Translations under genes and position numbers: made by a program
Source: Cryptomeria japonica
Lineage: Eukaryota > Streptophyta > Pinopsida > Cupressales > Cupressaceae
Direction: 5' to 3'
Assembly: GCF_030272615.1 (NCBI RefSeq)
Contig: NC_081405.1
Coordinates: 577,234,752 to 577,298,751, forward strand
Length of the DNA: 64,000 nt
The notes under the pieces: generated by a model
Database searches by the model: none
The model's input: the letters and a program-made list of their open reading frames with translations, nothing else
Told to the model about the DNA's origin: nothing
Shown: positions 43,577 to 53,340 of the stretch, in pieces
How the letters are laid out: each line of letters opens with the position of its first letter
Numbering within the stretch: the stretch's first letter is position 1

Positions 43577-46500
43577 ATGAGACCTAAATTGCCTAAGATA
43601 GACCAGAAGTCTTTGTTAGTTTATACCTTTCCAGAATTAGGAGACACTTTTCTATCATTGGTAGACCTAGACGAGTTCCATGAAAGGGCAAGGAATCACA
43701 CTGGCTCTCCCTTAATGCAGAGGATTCTAGATAGTGGGTTAGTGGAAGTAGTAGCTTTCCCTTCAGTGGTGTTATGTCCTAAGTTGGTTCTAGAATACAT
43801 GTACAAATATGACCATGTTGAGAGATGTGTAAGAAGTGCAGATGGTCAGTTTTTGCTTAGGGTTAGTTGGGAGGTTGTTGTTGTCATTATGAAAATACTA
43901 GAGAAGGAGAAATATGAGGACTAGACAATGTGTAAGTCACAAGGTCTTTTCTTAGAAAATAAATCATTCTATAGGAATGTTATTGCAAGGAATTGGATGT
44001 TAAAATTTCAAAGAGGAAGTTCTCAACTCCCAAGTCCATTGACCCGGGAACATCTGATTAAAGAAGTGAGGGACATAATCATTCTATTACATAGAGTGAG
44101 ATGAAATTAGATTGGATTTTATTGGGAAGATTGGATGCATTTATTCATACAGGTTATTTTTGGTGAGAAGAGATATATTGACTGGGTGGAGTTAATTGCA
44201 GATAGGTTGCATGGAGGTATGAGTTGCTCCGATAACAAAAACTTCTACATGTCATCATATCATCTACATTGCCTAGCATGCATTAGACCATGAATTGGTT
44301 TGTACCATGAAGCATGGGTGGATAATATGAGAATATTTGAATATCATCTCAATCAACAACAACAAAGGTCCTATTAAAATTATCGAAAACTGCATGACAT
44401 TTTCCTAGGCAAGATGGTGTATGAATTGAAGGGAAACATTCATAAAAGATTGTCAAATTAAGCAATGCATTTGATTGGTACTTATGGCAGATTTTCCATA
44501 CAATTTCCTAAGTTTACTTACCTAAGGGTAGGGGGTTTTGAAGCAGAACCATACAGGCTACCCAGATCTGCATTTGACAGACATATTTTAATGGAGATAT
44601 GCATGCAATTGGCCTATATTGACACAAAATATAGAGCTAGACATCAATCAGGTATCTCATTTCCAATTGACTTAACTTATTTTATTTGTATTAGTGTTAC
44701 TTGTGCCTTGAACTTGGAACTTGAATTTAAGAAATTGAATTTTCCATTATATGGTTCGCAAAAAAAAATTTGATGCTAAAGGGTTTGTCGCCGCCCATCT
44801 AACATTGAGGAAAGTTTTTGTTCATGTGCCAAATATTGAAGGAGTTTGGGCTGATTGTAGTGATGAGTTTCAAGGTAGAAAAATGACACAACAAAGGTTC
44901 ACCTTGTAGTAGGTCATGGCCTTTGAGTTGAAAATGAACATTGCTAATGTCAAGGATGATGAAAGTGAACTAATGGATCCTCAGTTTGTGGATGACAGGC
45001 AAAAAGAACCTATTCCAGAAGTGGATTGGGAAAAAGATGAGGAAGACTAGATCTAAATAAGGACATTCCCAATTATCAAAAGAATTGAAAATTGGCTAAG
45101 AGAGAAAAGAATGGGAAAAGGATCAAAGAAAAGTTCAACCTCATCCTCTAAAGTCCCATTGGCTAACTCCTTTGTTACCCCTTATATTGCAGGATCATCC
45201 AAAACATAGATTAAAGTTAGTCAGAGTGCCAGGCCAATGGAAATTAAAAGAGAACTAGTTACTACCAGGGTTACCAGGGCCAGAACCAGAAGCGGAGCAA
45301 ATAGATATCCCATGTATTCTGTGGTAGTTTACTAAGAAGCCTCTTCTGACATGAAAGATCCTTCAACTCATCCAAACTTGGAGGTGCTAAATATTGATGA
45401 TACCAATGACACTCAACAGGTGGATATTTTGGCAAACACTACTACCACATTGGTAGTAAGAAATAAAAAAGAAGCTATAGTTGGCTTAGATGAAACCTAT
45501 GTGCGCACTGGGCCTCTTTGGTTAGAAAATACCTTGAACAACAAGAAAAGGAACATAGTTCCATTTTCGGTCCCTTTAGAAGATATGGTGAGAAAATGCT
45601 TGGGGAAGACCCCCAAAGTGAAGAAATTGAAAACCATTTCAAAGATTGACATTGATGCTGATACTGGGAATTGGATTGCAGAGATAGAACGTCCCTTGAC
45701 ATATGAGAAAACATGGGACCTTATAGTCTAGGATGTTTCTGTCAAAAAAATGAATATTGGTGCAGCTTCCTGAGCCACGAATATCCTTCATCTTGAAGCA
45801 TCCACGAAAAAAGATCATAAAAAGAACCTAGAAGGATGAAAAAGATAAAAAAGAACTGAAAGAAATCTTGAGACAAATGGCAAAATATATTGATGTAATT
45901 CATTGGCCAAATCCCCAACCATTGTCTACACAACCGACACTCTTTGATCCTAAATCCCATAGAAATTAGAAGCTGCTTGCAAAATTTCAAAGGAACAAAA
46001 TGGTGCATGGGGTGTTCCTTGAATGGTTGGATATGACAAGGAAAGAGGGAAAAGAAAATATATTGAGCATTTGAGCAAGGTGTATGATGACGCTGCTAAA
46101 GTTATCCGAGAATTGGGAAAGGAAAACACAGCTTGGAAGAACAAAGAGGCCAAATGAAACCAAAAAATATCTCACCTGGAAGAAGTTCAAAAGCATGGCG
46201 TAATGAAGTTCCTTACAGAAAAGCCTATATAGGGATTCGATGACTATGTTCTATACATTTGCAAGAAGAACATAGAATGGAGAAATTCAGTAATCAAACA
46301 AGGCTATGAGGAATTCGTCAGACTTGAGCAGGAATTTTCTGAGTTAATACAAAACATGCTTAATGATCTGAAATGCATTGGAGTGAAATATATGAAGGAG
46401 GATGGGTAAACCATTGACACCATTGAAGCCATAAGAAAATATTATAAAGTGCAGATTGATATGGTCAGGAATGCATTAGTGGTCACAAAGAAAGATTTCT

Positions 46501-46620
46501 CCACTATTGCTAAAATCAAATCCTTACTATTTTTGCGCATGGATCATTTGAACAACCATGTTGATAAGGTAAAACTGGTGCGCCATGACAAATAAATTTG
46601 ACAACAATGGACTTTACACG
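43577..46620 (+). pseudogene. Long ORF inside the gypsy-2 LTR U3, unknown protein
   Basis: From MRPKLPKIDQKSLLVYTF (43577; an in-frame Met at 43466 adds a hydrophobic leader) one frame runs to 44773 with only about six stop codons and no frameshift. It includes DGQFLLRVSWEVVVVIMKI, KSFYRNVIARNWML, NFYMSSYHLHCLA, KLHDIFLGKMVYELKGNI and GTYGRFSIQFPKFTYLRVGG. After breaks, 45351-45731 has a second open stretch (DIDADTGNWIAEIERPLTYE). The last part (45960-46430) is charged and helical; its counterpart in the 3' LTR is open at 51350-51733 (SKVYEDDAKVIPELGKK, NDLKCIGLKYMKEDG). Total about 1000 residues with no RT, integrase, protease or zinc motif. Few frame-breaking indels in the first 1.2 kb indicate it was once translated. 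Family not recognised. Confidence 0.6.
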
Positions 46621-47231
46621 TACAAATTCCAAATGAACCTATCATAAAACAATTCACGAAGGCATTCACACAATGAAAGAAAGATGAAACCAATCTCCCA
46701 TTGCCATGAATCAAATAATTGTTCCCGCGTTTTCTTTTATTTCTCTTGTTTTTAGCCAAAAATGGTTTTATAATTTAGTTTCAAAACAAACTGTTTAAAC
46801 TTACCCTTGGGCAGAGCAGTGTAACTTTGTGGTTATCGACTGGTTAGGTTAGAAAGTTTAGATATATATTTCTAGAAAAATACTTAAAAAAGGTTCAAGA
46901 AATATTGAAAAGATTAACAAACTTTGTTTAGATACTTGTGGATTGTCAAGGAAGGCATTTTTATCAGTGAATAAAATTAGACATTTTCAACAACTTTCAA
47001 ATCTGTGTATTTGAATGCAGAAAAGAAAATCTGTATTGAATCTGTTTCTTCTTTGCTTATCTACTTTCATACGTTTGTAAATGAATATAATAAGTAATTC
47101 TTTTGTTACTATTGTGTGGATATGATTCCCCTTTTCCTGAGAGACATCAAAGAAACTCAATCAGAGTACATGACTTTATCGTTCATGTAATTTTAGTTTC
47201 TGAAAAGTTATTTTTATTATAAATTTGTGGG

Positions 47232-47244
47232 TTTATATATAGAG
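47232..47244 (+). promoter_or_regulatory. Gypsy-2 LTR TATA box
   Basis: TTTATATATAGAG, conserved at 52551-52563 in the 3' LTR, 260-272 bp before each LTR end. It lies downstream of the LTR-borne ORF, so that ORF is in U3. Confidence 0.65.
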
Positions 47245-47506
47245 TGTTTATCTTCCTGGCATTCATGTAGTGTTGACTGAGAGATGTGAAAAGCCTTTTT
47301 TTTTCTCTTTCTAGTTAAAAGTGAAGCTAATATTTGTGTGTGTTACAAAATTCATTGATCATAAGAGAAGTTGCTCCCTTATGCAAAGGGTAAACAATTC
47401 ATTGAATTACCTGATTGTTGGTTCTTTTTGTCTTTCACAAAACTAAGGGCGTACATGAGTCATTTTTCATAAAATTATGAAAGCCTAAATCTTTTAACCA
47501 ACAGAT

Positions 47507-47530
47507 TTTTGGTGACTCGATTGGGGAGTC
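47507..47530 (+). other. Gypsy-2 primer-binding site
   Basis: TTTTTGGTGACTCGATTGGG starts about 3 bases after the LTR. It resembles the TTTGGCGACTCC...TGGGGA primer sites found in Tat/Ogre-type plant elements, with changes. Confidence 0.65.
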
Positions 47531-47606
47531 GGATAATAAGACTGGAGGCTGAATCATAAAATTAGTAAGGTTGTCTATTTGAAGTGAGTACTGCATTATA
47601 AACAAG

Positions 47607-48538
47607 ATGGAATCAAGCAGAGATGCGAGATTTGAGAGGCGTGAAGGGCTGGTTGATTCTGTTTTAAAGGAATTCCAACACTCCAACTTGTTAATCTCCT
47701 TTACACCTAGAAGAAGAGAAAAGAGTATACGTCCAACATCCTCTTTTGTATCCTCTATATCTCCTATCTATCAAGCCCTAACATTACATGGTGAACATTG
47801 CTTTCCCTAGTATAATCAATCTTACACCTTTGAAGATCATTTTACCTATGGCTGCAAATAATCCCTGGGGCCTTGCTATAGGACCACTTGCACTTGGTTA
47901 AAATATTAATCCTTTGCCAAAAGAAGCAAGAGATCATTTGCCTAAATTCAGTGGTGATGGAAAGATCTCAATAGGCGAGCATTTGACTACATTTAATGTT
48001 GCTTGTGGTGTTCTAGCCGTTCCGCATGAAGATGTAGCTGTAAGATTGTTTTCTTAAACATTGATTGAGGTGGTAGCAAATTGGTTCTATCATTTACCAA
48101 ATCGTGCAATTATGAATTGGCAAGATCTTAAAACTAGGTTCGAGGCTAGGTTTAAATTATTCAAAGATGAACATTCTCTTCTAGCCCAATTAGCTCAGTT
48201 AAAGAAATAAATTCTTGATTCTATGAGAGATTTTATGGCTAAGTTTGAAAAAATTGTTCATAAAGTTTCTAGAAAACCAAAGGCCTTCTGATGATAATTT
48301 GAAATACTTTTTCATCAATTATATGCCCTCTAAAATTGGTTTCTTGATCTGTAGGAAAAGAGTAGCAACCCTAGCTGATGTGAAAACATTGGTAGTAGAA
48401 TTAGAAGATGATCTAATCACTGTAGAAAAGTGGAAGAGGGAAGTTCAAACTTCCACATCACAGGCATCAACTTCATTTGATCCCATGATTCAGCGATTAA
48501 TGAATGACATGATAACCTTGAAGATGCAATCACCTTAA
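47607..48538 (+). pseudogene. Gypsy-2 gag
   Basis: First open piece 47607-47810 starts MESSRDARFERREGLVD. Then, in broken frames, the Retrotrans_gag core appears: ARDHLPKFSGDGKISIGEHL (47930-47990) and NWFYHLPNRAIMNWQDLKTR (48075-48135). The piece 48245-48538 has an alpha-helical C-terminal part. No zinc knuckle seen. Would form the capsid. Confidence 0.75.
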
Positions 48539-49841
48539 ACTAATACTTCTTACCTATAGCCTTACCAAAATATTTCAAGGAAGGTCCCTAATCAGTCCAC
48601 AAGGGTTGGGAGTAGATTTTTACAATTGCCTCCTACACAACAAAGACTAGCAATTGAGGCACCCCCATCTAAACATAGCATGTCTATTTTTTATCTTACT
48701 GATGATCATGATGGAAATTATTGCCCATAAATAGTACGTTATGTTCAACTTGTGGGTTCAAAGGAGACACTACTAGAGTCAAGTGAAGAAGAATCTCCCA
48801 GGTAGCCCGACGACTCTAAAAACCACTTCCTGAAGTATGAGTCAGATTTAGAAAGAGGAGGTGATATTTTGGTTACCTTGGAGGATCCTTCTTGTGCTGT
48901 GCTGACCAGAAATCAATAGAATGTCAAACCTCAAGGTGCTCCTTCATCCTCTGTTGTAAATCCCAAAGGTAAGAAGATCATTTCACAGTTTTGTAATAAT
49001 GATTTCAGACCTCAAGAACCTTAGTTATTAAAATATGTAGAGACTGAGGGTTTGTTTTATATTGTTGAGTTTTGTAAATCCTCTCGGATTCAAATCACGC
49101 CAACTAAATATCTTAAATTAAACCCTAAAGAACTTGATAGCTTGGTTAAGTTCGTGAAAGGAAATAATGCATATGTTCAAGTTGATATGATACAACAATA
49201 AACTAATGCTACATTGTCCTCCCAAGGAGATGTCTCAACTTGTCCTTCTCCTCATGAAGCTTCCCCTAAAATAGTTGCCCATCAAGTTGATGATATGTTG
49301 TTTGTTATTGAATCAAAACCTGAGTCTTCTTATATATCCCTGTTCATAAATGGTCATAAACTGAATAATTATATTATAGACTTTGATGCCTTAGATAATA
49401 TCATGCCATATGCTATAGCCAAGGCCTTGGGATTATCCTTAACAAAAAACTTTGGTAGATGTTACTCCATGGACTACAAATAAATGCCCTTGTTAGGACA
49501 AATCAAAGATGCTCAAGTGACCCTTTCCGCTCGTCTTGATAAAAGAGTTAGGTTAACCATTTTGATAGTTGTTATTCCTGCAAGTTATGACATGTTACTA
49601 AGCCGTACATTTTGTAGAGACCTAGGAGATGAGATTAAGATGGACTGGTCTGAGGCCACCATTTTCATAGGGAAACAACAGGTTATTTTACAATCAGAGC
49701 CCAAATCTAAGTTCACTATTTTTCTTCTAATGATCCAAAAGAACATATATTGTACCATGAATGTGATTTTGGGAATTATACGATACTATCTGATAATGAA
49801 GTTGCAGGATATTTGTCTCAACCTAAGGCACTAGAGGACCT
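48539..49841 (+). pseudogene. Gypsy-2 gag-protease linker and aspartic protease
   Basis: Linker 48539-49210 is low complexity with stops. Two open pieces in one frame (49214-49483 and 49484-49834, separated by one TAA) hold the retropepsin-like domain: YISLFINGHKLNNYIIDFDAL, where the active site reads D-F-D-A instead of the usual D-S/G-G-A, then PYAIAKALGLS and MLLSRTFCRDLGDEIKMDW with the ILGRPWL-like part. The altered active site would inactivate it. Cleaves the polyprotein in a live element. Confidence 0.65.
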
Positions 49842-50441
49842 ATGGATAATGGAGTTCGATGGAAGTTGTTAAGCATCAGGTTCTAGAGCTGAAGTAGTTA
49901 TTATTCCTCCTTCTGGCAAACATATTCTTTTCTCTTTCAAATTGGAATTTAAAAATACAAACAATACCGCTAAGTATGACGCCAAGAACTATTGTTGGGA
50001 ATAGCTGAAGCAAAGAAATTGGGAGTGAAACTATTATGGGTCAAAGGAGATATTGAGTTGATTGTAAAGCAAGTAAGAGGGATATTCATTGTAAAGAATG
50101 AAAAATTAAAGTACTACCGGAACAGGGTATGGGATGAAATTGAAGGTTTTGATGCTCTTTCTATTGAATCCATCCCACGTAAATTCAATTATAAATTTGA
50201 TTCTCTAGCCGTGTCAGCTTCTCTCTTGATTCCCCATCCTAAATTCACAGTAGATAGTTACCAGGTGGAGTTAGTATACAGACCAAGTGTCCCTGATAAC
50301 TCAAAATTTTGGGAGGTCTTTGAAAATGATAAGCACATCAAAAACTTTCTACATTGCACTGAGAAGTTCAGAGCAAAATTCTTTGAAGGTTCTGAAATAG
50401 AATGTAAGGATTTCTCTCCAGATCAAGGAGAGAAACCATGA
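49842..50441 (+). pseudogene. RNase H-like domain located before the RT in gypsy-2
   Basis: Reads MEFDGSC, RAEVVIIPPSGKHILFS, KLEFKNTNNTAKYDA, then after one frame change LLGIAEAKKLGVKLLWVKGD, VKQVRGIFIVKNEKLKYY and IPRKFNYKFDSLAVSAS. This is the layout of the archaeal-type/plant RNase H seen as an additional RNase H in Tat gypsy elements: DGS with the first Asp, E-Y-E-A (here K-Y-D-A, catalytic Glu lost), GDS (here G-D-I) and the IPR.N..AD.LA end. The open piece 49992-50441 also has the YRPSVPDN tail. It ends about 250 bp before the RT, whereas a gypsy RNase H normally follows RT. Confidence 0.7.
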
Positions 50442-51243
50442 GATGAAATTGTTCAGCTAAAAGGAAACAAAATTCCTAGAGGGATAGTGTCTTTAGAGGA
50501 CATTTTGGACCGACAGGATGATTTCATCAAGAGGAAGGATGAATGATTGCCAGCAACTCATAATTTTGTTGACTATGAGAGGATAAATATAGGCAATGAA
50601 GAAGATCCTAAGTTCATCAATTTACTAAAAGAACACAGCGATGTGTTTGCCTAGTGCTATGATGACCTATTCATCATTCCACTCGGATAGCTAATATAGT
50701 TCCAGTTCGCAACAAGAATGGAGAAATAAGGATATGTGTGGATTTTAGAAATTTGAATCAAGCTATTTTGAAGGATAATTATCCACTTCCTACTATGGAT
50801 CATTTTTTGCCAATAGCCTCGGGTTCTAAAATTATGTCAATGTTAGATGGGTTTTCAAGTTACAATCAAATTAGTGTCGCAGAAAAGGACCATCATAAAG
50901 CAACTTTCATTACTCCCTGGGGTACCTTTGCATATAACCGGATGCCATTTGGTCTTATAAATGCTGGAGCAACCTTCCAGAGAGCTATGGACTTGTCTTT
51001 TGGTCACTTGAAAGACAAAATAATTGTAGTGTACCTAGACGATTTAATTGTTTTCTCGAAAAGGAGAAAGCATCATCTGAGAGATTTTTTGTAGAGATGA
51101 AGAGAACATGGAGTATCTTTGAATCCAAAAAAGTCCATTTTTGGTGTTACAAAAGGTAAACTGATTGACCAAATCGTGTTCAAAGAAGGTGTCAAGGTAG
51201 ACCCGTAGAGGGTGAAGGCAATCCAACAGATAAGTTTACCATC
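50442..51243 (+). pseudogene. Gypsy-2 reverse transcriptase, truncated both sides
   Basis: 50442-50690 is the pre-RT linker (EHSDVF, YDDL). A small deletion then joins it to the RT at IANIVPVRNKNGE. The open piece 50738-51094 holds MDFRNLNQAILKDNYPLPTMD, FITPWGTFAYNRMPFGL and the catalytic VYLDDLIVFSK, with both YxDD aspartates kept. It continues after one stop to the phrase FKEGVKVDP and stops at 51243, where LTR sequence begins. The thumb, the usual RNase H and all of integrase are missing. Confidence 0.88.
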
Positions 51244-52131
51244 AAATCAGAAGTTGCTCGCAAAAGTTCAAAGGAACAAAATGATGCATGGGGTGTGCCT
51301 TGAATGTTTGGATACGGTCAGGAAATAGGGAAAATAATATATTGGGCATTTGAGCAAGGTGTATGAAGATGATGCTAAAGTTATCCCAGAATTGGGAAAG
51401 AAAAGCACAACTTGGAAGAACAAAGAGGCCAAATGGGCCCGAACAATAGCTCACATGGAAGAAGTTCAAAAGCATGACGTAATGAAGTTCCTTGCAAAAA
51501 AGCCTATACAGGGATTGAACAACAATGTTCTATATATTTGCAAGAAGAACATTGAATGGATAAATTATGTAATCAAACAGGACTATGAGGAATTTGTTAG
51601 ACTTGCATGGGAATTGTCTGAGTTAATACAAAACATGCTTAATGATCTGAAATGCATTGGACTAAAATATATGAAGGAGGATGGGCAAACCGTTGAAACA
51701 GCTAAATCCATAAGAAAATCTTATGAAGTGTAGATTCATATGGTCAGGAATGCAACAACGGTCACAAAGAAATATTTCTCCACTATTGCTAAAATCGAAT
51801 CCTTAATGTTTTTATGTATAGATCATTTGAACAACCATGTTGATAAGGTAAAACAAGTGCACCGTGACAAAGGATTTTGGTAACAAAACTTTACACGTAG
51901 GCATTCCAAATGAACCTGTCATCCAACAATTCACGAAGGCATTCACGGAGTGGAAGAAGGATCAAATTGGTCGCCTATTGCCATGAATCGGGTAACAGTT
52001 CTCGTGTTTTCTTTTCGTTATGTTGTTTTTAGCCAAAAACGGTTTTATAAGTTAGTTTCAAAAGAAACTGCTTAAACTTATCCTCAGGCAAAGCGGTGTA
52101 ACTATGTGGTTACCGAGTGGTTAGGGTAGAA

Positions 52132-52170
<39 letters not shown>

Positions 52171-52824
52171 AAAAAGACTTAAAAAATGTCTGAGAAATTT
52201 TGAAAAGGTTAACAAACTTTGTTTAGATACTTGTGGATTGTCAAGGAAGGCATTTTTATCAGTGAATAAAATTAGACATTTTCAGCAACTTTCAAATCTG
52301 TGTATTTGAATGCAAAAAATAAAATCATTGTTGGGATAAATTTGTTTGTGTTGAATCTGTTGCTTCTTTGCTTATCCAATTTCATACGTCTGTAAATGAA
52401 TGTAATGAGTAATTCTGTTGTTACTATTGTGTGCATCTGATTCCCCTTTTCCTGAGAGACATGAGAGAGACTCAATCAAAATCCATGATTTTATCATTTC
52501 TGTAATTTTAGTTTCTGAAGTAAAGCTAATTTTTATGGTAAATCTGTGAGTTTATATATAGAGTGTTTATCTTCCTGGCATTCATGTAGTGTTAACAAAT
52601 GAATGTGAAAAGCCTTTTTCTTTTGCTTTCTGGTTAAAAGTGAACCTAATATTTGTGTGTGTTTAAAAATTCATTGAACATCATATGGGAAACTGCTCCC
52701 TTATGCAGAGGGTAAACAATTCATTGAATTACCCAAGTGTTATTTTTTTTGTCTTTCACAAAATTAAGGGCGTACATGAGTCATTTTTCATAAAATTATG
52801 AAAGGCTAAATCTGTTAACCAACA
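51244..52824 (+). repeat. Gypsy-2 3' LTR, 5'-truncated
   Basis: Matches 45960-47503, including the last coding part of the LTR-borne ORF (51350-51733 is still open), the TATA box and the end TTAACCAACA. It differs by substitutions and by a TA-repeat expansion at 52136-52168. Its first 3.4 kb were lost in the deletion that also removed the rest of pol. Confidence 0.88.
52136..52168. repeat. (TA)n microsatellite inside the 3' LTR
   Basis: About 16 TA units; the matching place in the 5' LTR (about 46860-46875) has only a short GATATATATTTC, so the run expanded after insertion. Confidence 0.9.
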
Positions 52825-52829
52825 CTCTA
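52825..52829. repeat. Gypsy-2 target-site duplication, right
   Basis: CTCTA, see 42586-42590. Confidence 0.92.
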
Positions 52830-52903
52830 TAAATAAGAAGGTGTTGTAATCAATTCTATGTATGATTAATAAAAAGATTGTTTTGTGCTGTAGCATGTTC
52901 GTT
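52830..52903 (+). repeat. Copia-3 3' LTR, second piece
   Basis: Continues the copia LTR (TAAATAAGAAGGTGTTGTAA) and stops at AGCATGTTCGTTT, short of the normal LTR end; there host-like sequence begins. Confidence 0.8.
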
Positions 52904-52904
52904 T

Positions 52905-53212
52905 GGCTGGGCTTAACCAGCACACTCGAAGCTTTGACCTTGCCCTTGACTTCCCAGGCTCTGCAGTCGCTCGCTTTGTCTGATGCCATTACCTGTCTAG
53001 GAGGAAAATACAGAGTTGTTCCTTTGCTAGTAGAGATGCTTGTAGACGAAGGTCACAGTATATGTGAAAGAGCATTGTTGGTGGTAAAAACCTTTAGTTT
53101 TTGCACGGAAGGCCGAACAGCTGCTTCTCTACATGCTTTGACACTATCAGTGACTGTTCAGAAGATGTTGGGAGTATCTGATTCAGCCACCGAATTAGCA
53201 AACAAGGAATAA
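52905..53212 (+). pseudogene. U-box (PUB) E3 ubiquitin ligase fragment, ARM-repeat part
   Basis: The frame from about 52900 to the TAA at 53210 contains GKYRVVPLLVEML, HSICERALLVVKTFSFCTEGR, ASLHALTLSVTVQKMLGVSD and ATELANKE. This pattern (VELL.....CERAL..L..LC.C.EGR.A...HA...PV.VKK.LRVS..ATE) is the last ARM repeats of plant PUB25/26-type U-box ligases. The start of the open frame belongs to the copia LTR, so the gene is 5'-truncated and chimeric; the U-box is absent. A live protein would ubiquitinate substrates in stress or defence signalling; this piece is most likely dead. Confidence 0.65.
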
Positions 53213-53231
53213 ATCAACTGAGATATTCTGT

Positions 53232-53340
53232 TACATTTAGCATCCATACCAGTCGTACACACCATAGTCTTTCCAAGATGCTGAAACACCTCCGTAACCA
53301 ATCGTATAATTCCAAATAGGCCACTTTTATCAACCGCAAT
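53232..53340 (-). pseudogene. Unassigned host-like fragment shared with 32285-32350
   Basis: Minus strand reads GLFGIIRLVTEVFQHLGKT and MVCTTGMDAK; the QHLGKTMVCT block is nearly the same as at 32285-32345. No family recognised. Confidence 0.4.

Larger units (their letters stand above)
42591..47503 (+). repeat. Gypsy-2 5' LTR (4.9 kb) with an internal ORF
   Basis: Starts TGTTAGCATCC directly after CTCTA and ends AACCAACA before the primer site. The first 0.9 kb has repeated GTTCAAAGTTCAA phrases (42720-43030). Next is a decayed ORF (43577-46620), then about 0.6 kb to a TATA box at 47232, and 0.26 kb of R-U5. Only its distal 1.5 kb has a counterpart in the 3' LTR. Confidence 0.8.
42591..52824 (+). 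mobile_element. Gypsy-2: Ty3/gypsy element with 4.9-kb ORF-bearing LTR and truncated 3' LTR
   Basis: Boundaries are fixed by interruption of a known copia LTR and a perfect CTCTA duplication. The element starts TGTTAGCATCC and ends TTAACCAACA. The last 1.58 kb (51244-52824) match 45960-47503 in direct orientation, so the 5' LTR is 42591-47503 and the 3' LTR has lost its first 3.4 kb. A primer site follows the 5' LTR. The interior has gag, aspartic protease, an RNase H-like domain, then RT, which is cut at the junction with the truncated LTR. RT and RNase H style suggest the Tat branch of plant gypsy. Many lesions: not active. Confidence 0.88.

Noticed and set aside
45960-52824. Gypsy-2 as a simple element with a 1.5-kb LTR (45960-47503 and 51244-52824)
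   Set aside because: That left boundary has no TG start or duplication, whereas 42591 has TGTTAGC directly after CTCTA, which matches the right-hand CTCTA and restores the copia LTR.
52862-53212. Complete 116-residue gene starting in the copia LTR
   Set aside because: The first dozen residues are LTR sequence; the U-box/ARM similarity starts after it, so it is a chimera of an LTR and a truncated gene.
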